From the NCBI GenBank assembly GCA_021799315.1, contig JAJZAR010000002.1:1-34513 (forward strand): 34,513 nt of DNA, written 5' to 3'. The number at the start of each line of letters is the position of its first letter. The first letter of the stretch is position 1. The DNA comes from Thermoplasmata archaeon. GTDB lineage: Archaea > Thermoplasmatota > Thermoplasmata > Thermoplasmatales > Thermoplasmataceae. Shown one piece after another: positions 24,701 to 32,065 of this stretch. The position numbers and the translations under genes are program-made. The notes beneath the pieces were generated by a model, which made no database searches, was not told the DNA's origin, and worked only from the letters and a program-made list of their open reading frames with translations.

Positions 24701-24840
24701 AACAGATTATCAAGGAAGAGACACTCTGTACCGATCTGGCAATTGAGGACGGAAGGGGGAAGTCATCCATCATTTATTCAAAGAAATCAGATTGGGACAT
24801 AGACGAGAAAAATGTTGTGATTGAGATCACTGCTGCATGA
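21760..24840 (+). CDS. ileS: Isoleucyl-tRNA synthetase
   Basis: A 1026-residue class I synthetase that charges tRNA-Ile. The HIGH motif is PHVGH (55-59) in 'GPPTANGHPHVGHA', KMSKS at 587-591 in 'GRKMSKSKGNGV', the CP1 editing domain includes 'VAWTTTPWTLPSNMFLAVNED', and zinc-ribbon-like cysteine pairs occur ('CPRCGTTL', 'CYRCDTPL', 'CPECGETM'). The length and long C-terminal region match the eukaryal/archaeal type. The start ATG lies about 36 nt after a TATA-like stretch, with a short leader containing AAGGA. The 3' end overlaps the convergent thiL by 14 nt. Confidence 0.96.
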   Translation: MSFPQIGAGKKPKDISKDILKYWESEAIFSRIKEMRSEGEDYRFLEGPPTANGHPHVGHALTRTIKDTVLRYKTMRGYNVTRRDAGWDCHGLPVELEAEKKFGFKSKADIESYGVDKFNAYCRESIFRYVEEWLDVDRNLGFWIDHENAYVTMRNDYMESEWWALKTLFDRKVLYRDYRISPYCPRCGTTLSSHELSQGYKDTKDLSIYADFILEDGRIVVAWTTTPWTLPSNMFLAVNEDIEYADVVYNTKTYIVAKNLVAKIFVKDYEIKRTYLGKELIGLKYSRPIEFVKMPSNVLRVVHGDHVNLNEGTGIVHTAPAFGSEDFEIGKREGVEIVNPVNLQGKFQYEGLPWNGLSVKEADIEIVKYLKEKGLALKSEKYEHSYPFCYRCDTPLLYYPIEAWFLRVSAHRNELLKNNELVNWVPEHIKHGRFGNFIEEAKDWNLSRNRYWGTPLPVWTCSNGHMKAIGSRKELQEMGVKEVPEDLHRPFIDLVVFSCPECGETMKREPYVIDTWFDSGSATYAAIHYPFEGTEKPQIPVSFITEGIDQTRGWFYTLHVISTLIFDKNAYENVFCTEFILDSQGRKMSKSKGNGVLAKEMIDKFGPDASRLFFYTTAPWKPKPLVEKTVKETETKILGTLMNIYSFFASNANLDNFSYSGLKKSGNELDTWLVSRVNSTIKDVIVAYDSYDLSEAQSIISRLIDETSNFYLRLSRRRFWEQSDEKDVAYSTLYYALENICRMLAPIAPFTTEFLYRSLNEKAISVHAQDFPSSDKHLILEDLEISMERSREILELTRRARQDADIKGRQPVKEILLYGKNLEDKQISPVREEMNANKVRIINTSEIPSKQVVKVVLSQVAPILKGKLQSFVQFIDDLNTSGKQGSVSENEGISFEGFELPPGSVQILEEPLENFVKATEGDITIYLNKEIDHELELSGLSRELIRRIQVMRKEMDLDYDQKINVRISGSSELLEAAKFREQIIKEETLCTDLAIEDGRGKSSIIYSKKSDWDIDEKNVVIEITAA

Positions 24841-25798
24841 TGCCCTTCTTAAGGTGCTCCCATCCGCGGTGTTCTATCTTTTCCCATTGCTCTCCATTGA
24901 ATATCATATTATCTCCCTCCCATGTATCTCCGATATAACTCACAGCTATACCCTCATCTTCCATTTTTTTTGAGAATTTCCCATAATCGTCGTTATCAAT
25001 GGTGAACAGTAATTCATAATCTCCTCCATAATTGAAGGCAATATCTCTCGGGGAACATCCAACCACATTGGCCACTTCCTTCACGGATTCGTCCAGCTTA
25101 ACATCCATTTCTGAGATTCTGAATCCAATTCCATAGTCCATTTTCATCTGTGAGAGGCACCCATACAAACCATCAGAAATATCCATCATAAATTTTGCTC
25201 CACTTGAACCGATTGCCATACCCTCTGATATCCTAGCCTTAATATCCAGCATTCTTCTGGAATTCTCCCTTGTATCCATCCCATGAGAATAAGCCACATA
25301 AGCTGCACCAGTTTTACCCAATGTTCCTGTGCTGCACAGTATCTGATGTGGCTTTATTTCAGACCTCAATCTTGTCAATTTTTTCTTCTGATAGCCCATG
25401 CACATTCCAGAAAAGACATTTGTATCGGATTCCTTTGTATCTCCTCCTGCATATTCCAAATCATATTCTTTAAGGGTTTTCGACATTCCGTTTACAAATT
25501 CCTCAACGTATTCCTCATGGAGATCTCCTCTTATGTTGAATGCTGCCATAAATGTCTGCGGAATGCCACCCATGGCCGCTATATCACTTAAGTTTACCAT
25601 AGCAAAAAATCTTCCTGCTTCAGAGGCTGTAGCTCCCACTGGAATGTGAGTTTTTTCATTGATGGAGTCCATGGTGATCAGTTCGTAGGAATCTCCCCTA
25701 TCCACAAGAGAACAATCATCTGGCTTCTGCTTGATATTGCCCACTTTCCTTATCATGTTTATGATGTTCCGTTCTCCTGACTGATCTATTTCGTTCAA
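24827..25798 (-). CDS. thiL: Thiamine-monophosphate kinase
   Basis: A 323-residue enzyme of the AIR synthase/PurM fold that phosphorylates thiamine monophosphate to thiamine diphosphate. Seen: 'KPDDCSLVD' (N-terminal acidic pair), 'ITMDSINEKTHIP', 'NLSDIAAMGGIPQTF' (the ThiL signature), 'YAGGDTKES', 'MMDISDGLYGCL' and 'YGGDYELLFTI'. Start ATG 25798 overlaps the stop of the upstream radical-SAM gene by 4 nt, so both are one transcript. The length is typical. Confidence 0.94.
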   Translation of the reverse strand: MNEIDQSGERNIINMIRKVGNIKQKPDDCSLVDRGDSYELITMDSINEKTHIPVGATASEAGRFFAMVNLSDIAAMGGIPQTFMAAFNIRGDLHEEYVEEFVNGMSKTLKEYDLEYAGGDTKESDTNVFSGMCMGYQKKKLTRLRSEIKPHQILCSTGTLGKTGAAYVAYSHGMDTRENSRRMLDIKARISEGMAIGSSGAKFMMDISDGLYGCLSQMKMDYGIGFRISEMDVKLDESVKEVANVVGCSPRDIAFNYGGDYELLFTIDNDDYGKFSKKMEDEGIAVSYIGDTWEGDNMIFNGEQWEKIEHRGWEHLKKGIMQQ

Positions 25799-26853
25799 AT
25801 CTGCACAGCTCCTGTTGACATCTTTCGCAGAAAAGAATCAGTATTGTACTGTACAGGAAGTCCAGACTCAAGACGAAGGTGAGCCTCATACAATGACCGA
25901 TCCTGTGAATTGTAATACCTTTCCAGATCAGTGAAATTCTGTTCAAGTGATGATTTGAATATGAGCTTTACAAGTTCACCATCTCTATTGTCATTATGGG
26001 ATCCTCTCTCCCGATCTCCGCCTGTTGGATATGATAGAACTTCAGTACCAGAGTTTCTTGTATCCAGAAGAACACGGCATATGCTGTACAGCCATGGCGG
26101 TCTGTAGAGACCCTGCTTCCACAATTTTTCAACGAGAGTATTCTTTTGAATATTCATTGGGTTGACCGAAACATCCTTTGAATATGGTGCACAATCGTTC
26201 ACAGATTTTATAGCATCTTGCACAGCTTCCTCCTCTGGCATGAAAGGAGGTTTGAGGAGTAGATAGGATCTCAGTTCAAGATCATTCCTGTTCACAACAT
26301 CAGCTGCAGCTTTGAACTTCGAAAAGGTTGACCCCTTATTCACGCTCTTTTTTATCACTTCATCATCTGTGCTTTCGACACCAATGGCTATTCTTACACC
26401 AATCCCATAATTCTTCAATGATTTCATTGTTTCACTGGTGACATATTCAGTTCTTGACTCCACAAGCAAGTATTCTATTCTGTCACTCATTTTCTTAAGA
26501 AAATATTCATATGCTTCTAAAGGCATCTCTCTTCGATCCAGAAAACTTCCTGACGTGAACACTTTAAGAATTTTTGTCCTCTCCATGAATTCGTATGCTC
26601 TGTCAATCTGTTTCTTAAGGTCATCAACAGTTACTCTGGTATTGACATCATTGAAGTATCCGCACATGGAGCAGGAACTGAAGTCGTACCATGAGCAGCC
26701 TCTTGTCCTGAAAATAACCACAGCGGTTTCTTCGGGTTTACCTCTCAGTCTGTCCATTTCGTTCCACATGGATACCGGTCTGCTGCCATCGGTATCTCTT
26801 TCCCTGGATGGCATGAGGCTCTTCACCTTCAGGGCCAGATTTCTATCGATCAT
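25795..26853 (-). CDS. Archaeosine biosynthesis radical SAM protein (RaSEA type)
   Basis: A 352-residue protein whose N-terminal region has 'FRTRGCSWYDFSSCSMCGY' with C53, C61 and C64 (C-x7-C-x2-C) binding a [4Fe-4S] cluster, in the arrangement of the archaeal TIGR01210 family, Elp3-like radical SAM proteins. Members act with ArcS to convert lysine-modified preQ0 at tRNA position 15 into archaeosine. 'VFTSGSFLDRREMP' and 'LLVESRTEYV' are typical TIM-barrel strands; 'SYLLLKPPFMPEEEAV' follows. The partner ArcS is not in this window. Other Elp3-like functions remain possible. Confidence 0.86.
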   Translation of the reverse strand: MIDRNLALKVKSLMPSRERDTDGSRPVSMWNEMDRLRGKPEETAVVIFRTRGCSWYDFSSCSMCGYFNDVNTRVTVDDLKKQIDRAYEFMERTKILKVFTSGSFLDRREMPLEAYEYFLKKMSDRIEYLLVESRTEYVTSETMKSLKNYGIGVRIAIGVESTDDEVIKKSVNKGSTFSKFKAAADVVNRNDLELRSYLLLKPPFMPEEEAVQDAIKSVNDCAPYSKDVSVNPMNIQKNTLVEKLWKQGLYRPPWLYSICRVLLDTRNSGTEVLSYPTGGDRERGSHNDNRDGELVKLIFKSSLEQNFTDLERYYNSQDRSLYEAHLRLESGLPVQYNTDSFLRKMSTGAVQI

Positions 26854-26966
26854 GTATCTCCATGTTAAGGAATAAGATAATGTTTATGCCAGAATGGTCA
26901 AATACACTATCAAAGGTATGAAATTCAAATAGTTAACATTATTAAATCCTTAGTCATACAGGAACA

Positions 26967-27203
26967 ATGGGAAGCATTAGACCACAATATGTGAAGAAGA
27001 TAGCAGTTGATCTTGTTAGCCACAATCCTGAACTGTTTACCGAAAACTTTCACACAAACAAAGAATTGCTCAGAAATGTCGTAACTGGAGCCTCGAAGAA
27101 GGACTTCAATGAAATATCAGGTTATGCAACAAGATATGTCATAAAAAGAAGACACAGAGCTGAGAAAGAAGCAGAATTTACTGGAGAAACAGTAGTAGAA
27201 TAA
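26967..27203 (+). CDS. Ribosomal protein eS17
   Basis: A 78-residue basic protein matching archaeal/eukaryal eS17: 'MGSIRPQYVKKIAVDLV' for the typical MGxVRxxxIKxxA start, 'FTENFHTNKELL', and 'IAGYxTR'-type 'ISGYATRYVIKR'. It belongs to the small ribosomal subunit. A TATA-like ATTATTAAA centred about 24-27 nt before the ATG supports a leaderless transcript. Confidence 0.95.
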   Translation: MGSIRPQYVKKIAVDLVSHNPELFTENFHTNKELLRNVVTGASKKDFNEISGYATRYVIKRRHRAEKEAEFTGETVVE

Positions 27204-27284
27204 ATTAAAGAAGGGCTGTGACGTTAGCCCAAAAAATGCCTCCCATGGCCGATGACGTCTGAAATCTATTGAGGACGGTATCGC
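27204..27284 (+). promoter_or_regulatory. Leader before the hydrogenase-related operon
   Basis: Contains a 5-bp hairpin GGGCT/AGCCC (27213-27230) and TGACGT twice (27219-27224 and 27253-27258), the second within palindrome GACGTC. AATAAATTAA at 27199-27208 is a possible TATA box. TTGAGGA about 8 nt before ATG 27285 is the ribosome site. Confidence 0.35.
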
Positions 27285-28235
27285 ATGTTTGATTTGATTT
27301 TGGAGACAACCATACAGATATTTGGAGTGATTTTGTTAGCTCCATTGGTCGCAGGCATATATGAGAATATAAAGGCAAAAACGGAGTTCAGAAAGGGTCC
27401 AAATATATTCCAGCCGTACTTTGATCTTGCAAAATATCTTAGAAAAGAACGCACCTACACACAGAATTCCACGCTTGTTTATAGATGGGCGCCCATGATA
27501 GCCATGGGAATCATGCTCACAATATCCTTTGTAATTCCTGTTATAATACCCTTTCCTACCCTATTTGCCCCCATGGTGGATTTTCTGGGAGGGGCAATGT
27601 TATTCACTCTATCTTCAGTTATATTGATTATGGGTGCCTTCGATTCCAAAAATCACTTTTCCATAATGGGGGCCTCGAGATCAGCGTCATTTTCAGCGTT
27701 ATCTGAACCCACTCTCATACTGGTCTTCTTCTCAGTTGCCATAGAAACTAGCTCCGAAAATCCTTATACAACGGCATCTTTGGTAGGGTCAAACCCAGTT
27801 CTATTTCTTTCACTTACACATATTCTCTCAAGTGCAGCTTTCTTCATGCTTTTCCTTTTTGAAACGGCTAAACTACCTGTAGAAAGTTCAGGGCTGTCTG
27901 AAATGGGTATGATAGACGAAGGAAGAACCTATGATTATGGTGGAAGGAACCTGTTCTTTCTGAAGTACGCATCTCACATAAAGCAGTTTCTTCTCGGCTC
28001 TGTTCTCTTGAATCTCTTCATTTTCCCATGGTTCATGCAGTCAGGTCTTTTTGGTTCCATTCTTGACATACCCATAATGCTTGGAAAGTGGATCGTACTG
28101 ATCTTAATTATTGTCTTTATAGAGCAGATATTGGCAAAGGTTAAGTTATTCAAGATTGCCGATTTTCTCGCCATGTCCTTTGTGTTTGCCATTCTCTCTT
28201 TGATACTGTTTAAGCTTGGAGGTTTTGCCATATGA
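27285..28235 (+). CDS. Hydrogenase-4 component C / NuoH-like membrane subunit
   Basis: A 316-residue protein with about eight membrane helices of the HyfC/HycD/NuoH family, the subunit that joins the membrane arm to the catalytic arm and forms the first ion channel. The key cytoplasmic loop is visible as 'FETAKLPVESSGLSEMG' and 'DEGRTYDYGGRNLFFLKYA' (about 194-228), rich in Glu as in NuoH. N-terminal 'RKGPNIFQPYFDLAKYLRKE' is the conserved loop after helix 1. First gene of six joined by ATGA overlaps. Confidence 0.92.
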   Translation: MFDLILETTIQIFGVILLAPLVAGIYENIKAKTEFRKGPNIFQPYFDLAKYLRKERTYTQNSTLVYRWAPMIAMGIMLTISFVIPVIIPFPTLFAPMVDFLGGAMLFTLSSVILIMGAFDSKNHFSIMGASRSASFSALSEPTLILVFFSVAIETSSENPYTTASLVGSNPVLFLSLTHILSSAAFFMLFLFETAKLPVESSGLSEMGMIDEGRTYDYGGRNLFFLKYASHIKQFLLGSVLLNLFIFPWFMQSGLFGSILDIPIMLGKWIVLILIIVFIEQILAKVKLFKIADFLAMSFVFAILSLILFKLGGFAI

Positions 28236-28888
28236 TGGAATCAAACGAGTTTTTCTATATGATCGCTGCTCTGATGCTGTTCACTGCATTCTGGGCGCAG
28301 GTCGGCAGCTATGTGATTTCAAAGATTCAGGTTATTGTTGTTCAGACATCTTTATTGACAATTTACACATTCATCAGTGGTATCTACAGTCTGAGTGTTG
28401 ATCTTATAGTTCTGGCTTTCCTTATCATATTCCTGAGAGGGATTTTAACCGCAATCATACTTCTCCGTAAATTCCCCGAGAGGAGACAACTTGTAAGAGA
28501 AAAATCAACAACCATGCCATCTATTCTCATCATAAGTGTAGCAGTTCTGGTTTTTACACTGATTGTATATCAGCTTGTGATCTATCCAATTATACTGTCA
28601 CTGAATACAGGCATAGCATCAGGTGTGAAAGCGCCCATTATAGCTATTGCTTTTATCATGGTTATTCAGGGGTTACTCTTAGTGGCTACTAGAAAGAATA
28701 AGGTAACACAACTTACGGGATACATAGAGGTGGAAAATGCCATGATATTGATGAGTCTTGGAATATTCCCTCTACCTCTTGTGGTGGAGCTCAGTGTTTT
28801 GCTTGACGTGCTTGCTCTTGTCATAGTGGCATCTGTTCTTCTGTCTGGAAGCATGACTTCCGAATCTTTACCGGAGTTGATTGGATGA
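28232..28888 (+). CDS. Hydrogenase-4 component E (HyfE-like)
   Basis: A 218-residue protein with about seven membrane helices matching HyfE, whose C-terminal half is NuoK-like. 'TGYIEVENAMILMSLGIF' and 'LPLVVELSVLLDVLALVIV' are the family's typical helices with the conserved glutamates in the ion path (E in 'EVEN' and in 'VVEL'). It overlaps its neighbours by 4 nt on both sides. The length equals that of HyfE. Confidence 0.9.
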   Translation: MMESNEFFYMIAALMLFTAFWAQVGSYVISKIQVIVVQTSLLTIYTFISGIYSLSVDLIVLAFLIIFLRGILTAIILLRKFPERRQLVREKSTTMPSILIISVAVLVFTLIVYQLVIYPIILSLNTGIASGVKAPIIAIAFIMVIQGLLLVATRKNKVTQLTGYIEVENAMILMSLGIFPLPLVVELSVLLDVLALVIVASVLLSGSMTSESLPELIG

Positions 28889-30240
28889 GTATTTTTGTCT
28901 ATCTCATATACCTGCTATTCTTCATTCCCATCGGGATTTCCTTCGCATATTTCACCAATTCATTTCAGGCCATATCAAAGGTAGGAGCTCTCATTGAAGT
29001 GGTTATTGCCTTCCTTCTAATGCTGGCTCCTTTCAGAACCTATTCCTATTTTGATGTGAACCAGGTGAACAGGGTTCTTGTTATTTCAGTGACAATGGTC
29101 TACCTCATGGCTGTCTTTTACGCTTCTAAGTATCACAGTGAACTGTCAGGAGATACGAAACTCAGTCTACACTATAGTCTCATGCATATATTTACATTCA
29201 CCATGCTTTTCTCTCTTCTCATCAATGATTTTGGTCTGATGTGGATCGGAATTGAAGCAACAACTGCCTCAAGCGCTCTGCTTCTTATCATAGAGAGAGA
29301 AAGGAACCAGATCGAAGCTGCTTGGAGATATATGCTCATAGTTTCCAGTGGGCTGACCCTGGCAATTCTTTCCATAATACTTATTTATATGAACTACCAC
29401 ACTCTCACAGTAACACAGGCCCTGAACATGGGGCACACACCCTCATTGCTCCTATCTGTTGCAGGCGTTACTGCACTTGTGGGCTTCGGCACAAAAATTG
29501 GTATTTTTCCCATGCATACATGGCTTCCAGATGCCCACGGTGAGGCTCCATCGGAGATCAGTGCAATGTTTTCCGGTATACTTTTACCTGTTGCAGCCTA
29601 TGTTCTGTACAGGTTTTACGAAGCAACCTATTCTGTTCAGGTCACACAGATATACATAATATTCATCCTTGCAAGCCTGGTCTTTGTGGCTCTGGTCATG
29701 CCATCCCAGAAAAATATCAAGAGAATGTTTGCATATTCCACAATGGAAAATATGGCTCTCATAACTCTGGGACTGATCACTGGCGGGTTGGCATTGGTTG
29801 GTGCCCTTCTCATCATATTGACCCACGCCTTCGCAAAGTCATCAGCTTTCTTCTCCTCCGGCAATATTCTGAAACTCTATGGTACAAAGGATATGACAAA
29901 GATTGACGGCCTCAGGGACAGGATGCCACTGACCAGCGGAACATTAATTGGATCCTCTCTTATGGTCACCGGTGCTCCGCCATTCACAATTTTCGTGGGA
30001 GAACTATTGATTATTTACCAGTTATTTGTGACGGGAAACATTGCTGATGTGGTTATCATGGTCATTTGCCTGTTCATAATCTCTCTTTCCGTTATGTACA
30101 AGGTGTCTTCTATGGTATTCAATGGAAATGATTCCGTTAAGCACAGGTTGAAACTGGATCTCACCCAGGGCATTGTTACGGTCACCTCTCTGCTTTTTGC
30201 CTTTAGCATCATATTTGTTTATCTTGGTGGTTATCTATGA
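28885..30240 (+). CDS. Hydrogenase-4 component F, antiporter-like (HyfF)
   Basis: A 451-residue protein of the NuoL/M/N (Mrp-antiporter) family with about 13 membrane helices. 'WIGIEATTASSALLLI' contains the helix-5 glutamate, and 'FPMHTWLPDAHGEAPSEISAMFSGIL' region (about 210-233) is the hallmark of HyfF, followed by 'THAFAKSSAFFSSGNILKLYG' with the central lysine. It is one ion-pumping module of the complex. Confidence 0.93.
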   Translation: MSIFVYLIYLLFFIPIGISFAYFTNSFQAISKVGALIEVVIAFLLMLAPFRTYSYFDVNQVNRVLVISVTMVYLMAVFYASKYHSELSGDTKLSLHYSLMHIFTFTMLFSLLINDFGLMWIGIEATTASSALLLIIERERNQIEAAWRYMLIVSSGLTLAILSIILIYMNYHTLTVTQALNMGHTPSLLLSVAGVTALVGFGTKIGIFPMHTWLPDAHGEAPSEISAMFSGILLPVAAYVLYRFYEATYSVQVTQIYIIFILASLVFVALVMPSQKNIKRMFAYSTMENMALITLGLITGGLALVGALLIILTHAFAKSSAFFSSGNILKLYGTKDMTKIDGLRDRMPLTSGTLIGSSLMVTGAPPFTIFVGELLIIYQLFVTGNIADVVIMVICLFIISLSVMYKVSSMVFNGNDSVKHRLKLDLTQGIVTVTSLLFAFSIIFVYLGGYL

Positions 30241-31436
30241 ATGTGGAATTTCCCATAGTTACAGGCTATTTCGAAAGGAAAGATAGAAGTTACATTCTTG
30301 GTGAAGGTTCCTCAAATGCTGTGGAGGTTGACCATGATTTTATAGATAAAATACCATTGAAAAAGCCACTGGACGGTGTTTTTGGACATTCATCCGAAGG
30401 TGATAATGTATTTGCTTTCAACTATGGTCCCAGCACAGGGGGATTTATGGAATCTCTGGATCTGAAGATATTCACATACGGAGAACGAATTCTATCTGTG
30501 GAAGCCTTTCCCGATTTCAAAAGAAGAGATATCACTCTTAAGGGAAAGAGTCTCAGGGATGCATTCTTCATAATTGAAAGATTCAATGGTTTTCACAGTT
30601 TCTCCTACAGCACCCTATTCAGCAGAGCTATTGAATCCATTGAGAATATAAGTCCATCTCCCGAAGATACCGGTACAAGGATAATTCTCCTTGAGACTGA
30701 AAGGATAATTTCCCACATATATAAAGCTGCCAGGCTATGTGATGCAGCATCTCAGAATATTGCTTCTTACTGGCTTCTCAGTTTAAGGGAAAAATTGTTA
30801 AGAATTTTGGGAGAAGTGGCTGGTCACAGATATCTCTTTGGAGTCAACAGGATTGGTGGGTTGAATAGGCGTATAGATGTGGAAAAGCTGAGGAAAGATG
30901 TGGAATCTGTGGTGCAGGAGTTCAGAGTTATAATGAAGGGTCTGTATTCCGCAAGAATCTTTATAGATAGGCTAGAAAATACATGCATAACGGACGCTAA
31001 GAACACCAGAGGACCAGCTTTGAGGGCGGCTGGACGTTCCTTTGATTACAGGACTTTAGATCCCTATTATGGAGATATGGATTTTAAACCCATAACTGAA
31101 CGAGACGGAGATTCTCTTGCAAGATTTCTTGTTTTCACAGCAGAAGTTGATGCGTCTTTAGATATTATCAAAAACACAAAGTCAGTATCCATGGAGGATG
31201 TGAGTAAGGATCCAAAGTCAGACTTTCCCATATATTCTGTGGAGACGCCATCTGGAGATGCTCAGCTCACACTGAAACTTGAAAGTGGTGTCATCGCTGA
31301 TGCTTATTTGAGGACACCCTCAATGTTGAATCTTGATGCATTCTGTAGTGGAATCAAGGGAAATGTGAAGACAGACGTTCCCTTTGCCTTTGAAAGTTTT
31401 GGTATCTGGATAAGTGAGATAGGGGGGATACAATGA
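30237..31436 (+). CDS. Hydrogenase-4 large subunit homologue (HyfG/NuoD-like) lacking NiFe cysteines
   Basis: A 399-residue homologue of the large subunit of group 4 hydrogenases and complex I. N-terminal 90 residues are NuoC-like remnants; the rest has 'ETERIISHIYKAARLCD', 'GHRYLFGVNRIGGLNRRID', 'RGPALRAAGRSFDYRTLDPY' and 'GDSLARFLVFTAEVDASL'. The first metal-binding CxxC is replaced by N117-x-x-H120 in 'RFNGFHSFSYS', and the C-terminal DPCxxC is absent (ends 'GIWISEIGGIQ'). Three cysteines remain, none paired. The GPxHPG motif of NuoD reads GPSTGG, so the quinone-site histidine is also missing. It cannot be a NiFe hydrogenase. Confidence 0.88.
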   Translation: MNVEFPIVTGYFERKDRSYILGEGSSNAVEVDHDFIDKIPLKKPLDGVFGHSSEGDNVFAFNYGPSTGGFMESLDLKIFTYGERILSVEAFPDFKRRDITLKGKSLRDAFFIIERFNGFHSFSYSTLFSRAIESIENISPSPEDTGTRIILLETERIISHIYKAARLCDAASQNIASYWLLSLREKLLRILGEVAGHRYLFGVNRIGGLNRRIDVEKLRKDVESVVQEFRVIMKGLYSARIFIDRLENTCITDAKNTRGPALRAAGRSFDYRTLDPYYGDMDFKPITERDGDSLARFLVFTAEVDASLDIIKNTKSVSMEDVSKDPKSDFPIYSVETPSGDAQLTLKLESGVIADAYLRTPSMLNLDAFCSGIKGNVKTDVPFAFESFGIWISEIGGIQ

Positions 31437-32065
31437 GGATTTGGCCTGTCGATTCTATGAGAAAGGGGAAGGTCACAACAAAGTTCCCAAAGAAACCCAA
31501 TGAAACCATATCCCCATGGAGTACACTCCCAGAGAAAATTGGGGATGGGGATGTTGAATGCCCTACATCTGCCATAGAAAATGGACAGGTGTCAATGGAA
31601 AAGTGTATTTCATGCGGGGCTTGCATGACATCATTCAAACCTTCACTAAAAACTGATAATTACAGAGTTATAAATAATACAAAGGGCTTGAAAAGATCTC
31701 TCAAGGTATTTATCATTGATTCAGGTACATGTGGCGCATGCAACACTGAATTACATGCAATAGCCAATCCTTACTATGACTCTTCCAGATTGGGTATCTT
31801 CTTAACCAACACGCCAAAGCAGGCTGATGCTATTGCCATAATGGGCGTATACACACCTAAGATGGAAGGGCCCTTACTGGCTGCCATAAATGCCATGGCA
31901 AGACCAGGAATTGTAATTCTCTTCGGGGCATGTGCATTATCCGGCGGTATTATTGGAAAGGGTCTGGAAGATATTGTGACACCTGATCTCATAATAGGTG
32001 GATGTCCTCCAGATCCATTCGTAATTCTGGAAGCCTTACAGAAAGCTAGAGGTGGAAAAATATGA
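31433..32065 (+). CDS. Half-ferredoxin fused to hydrogenase-4 small subunit (HyfI/NuoB-like)
   Basis: A 210-residue fusion. Residues 40-70 ('VECPTSAI...CISCGAC') keep C43, C58, C61 and C64, exactly the four ligands of one [4Fe-4S] cluster of a two-cluster ferredoxin; the other half is missing. Residues 88-210 are the NuoB/HyfI small subunit with C100, C103 ('GTCGACNTE'), C167 ('GACALSGG') and C191 ('GGCPPDP'), a complete N2-type cluster site in the hydrogenase CxxC form. It replaces separate HyfH and HyfI proteins and should pass electrons from a soluble donor to the large subunit. Confidence 0.9.
   Translation: MRIWPVDSMRKGKVTTKFPKKPNETISPWSTLPEKIGDGDVECPTSAIENGQVSMEKCISCGACMTSFKPSLKTDNYRVINNTKGLKRSLKVFIIDSGTCGACNTELHAIANPYYDSSRLGIFLTNTPKQADAIAIMGVYTPKMEGPLLAAINAMARPGIVILFGACALSGGIIGKGLEDIVTPDLIIGGCPPDPFVILEALQKARGGKI

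Noticed and set aside
27213-27262. Possible C/D-box RNA in the leader (GATGACG, CTGA)
   Set aside because: Only about one base separates the boxes, leaving no room for a guide.
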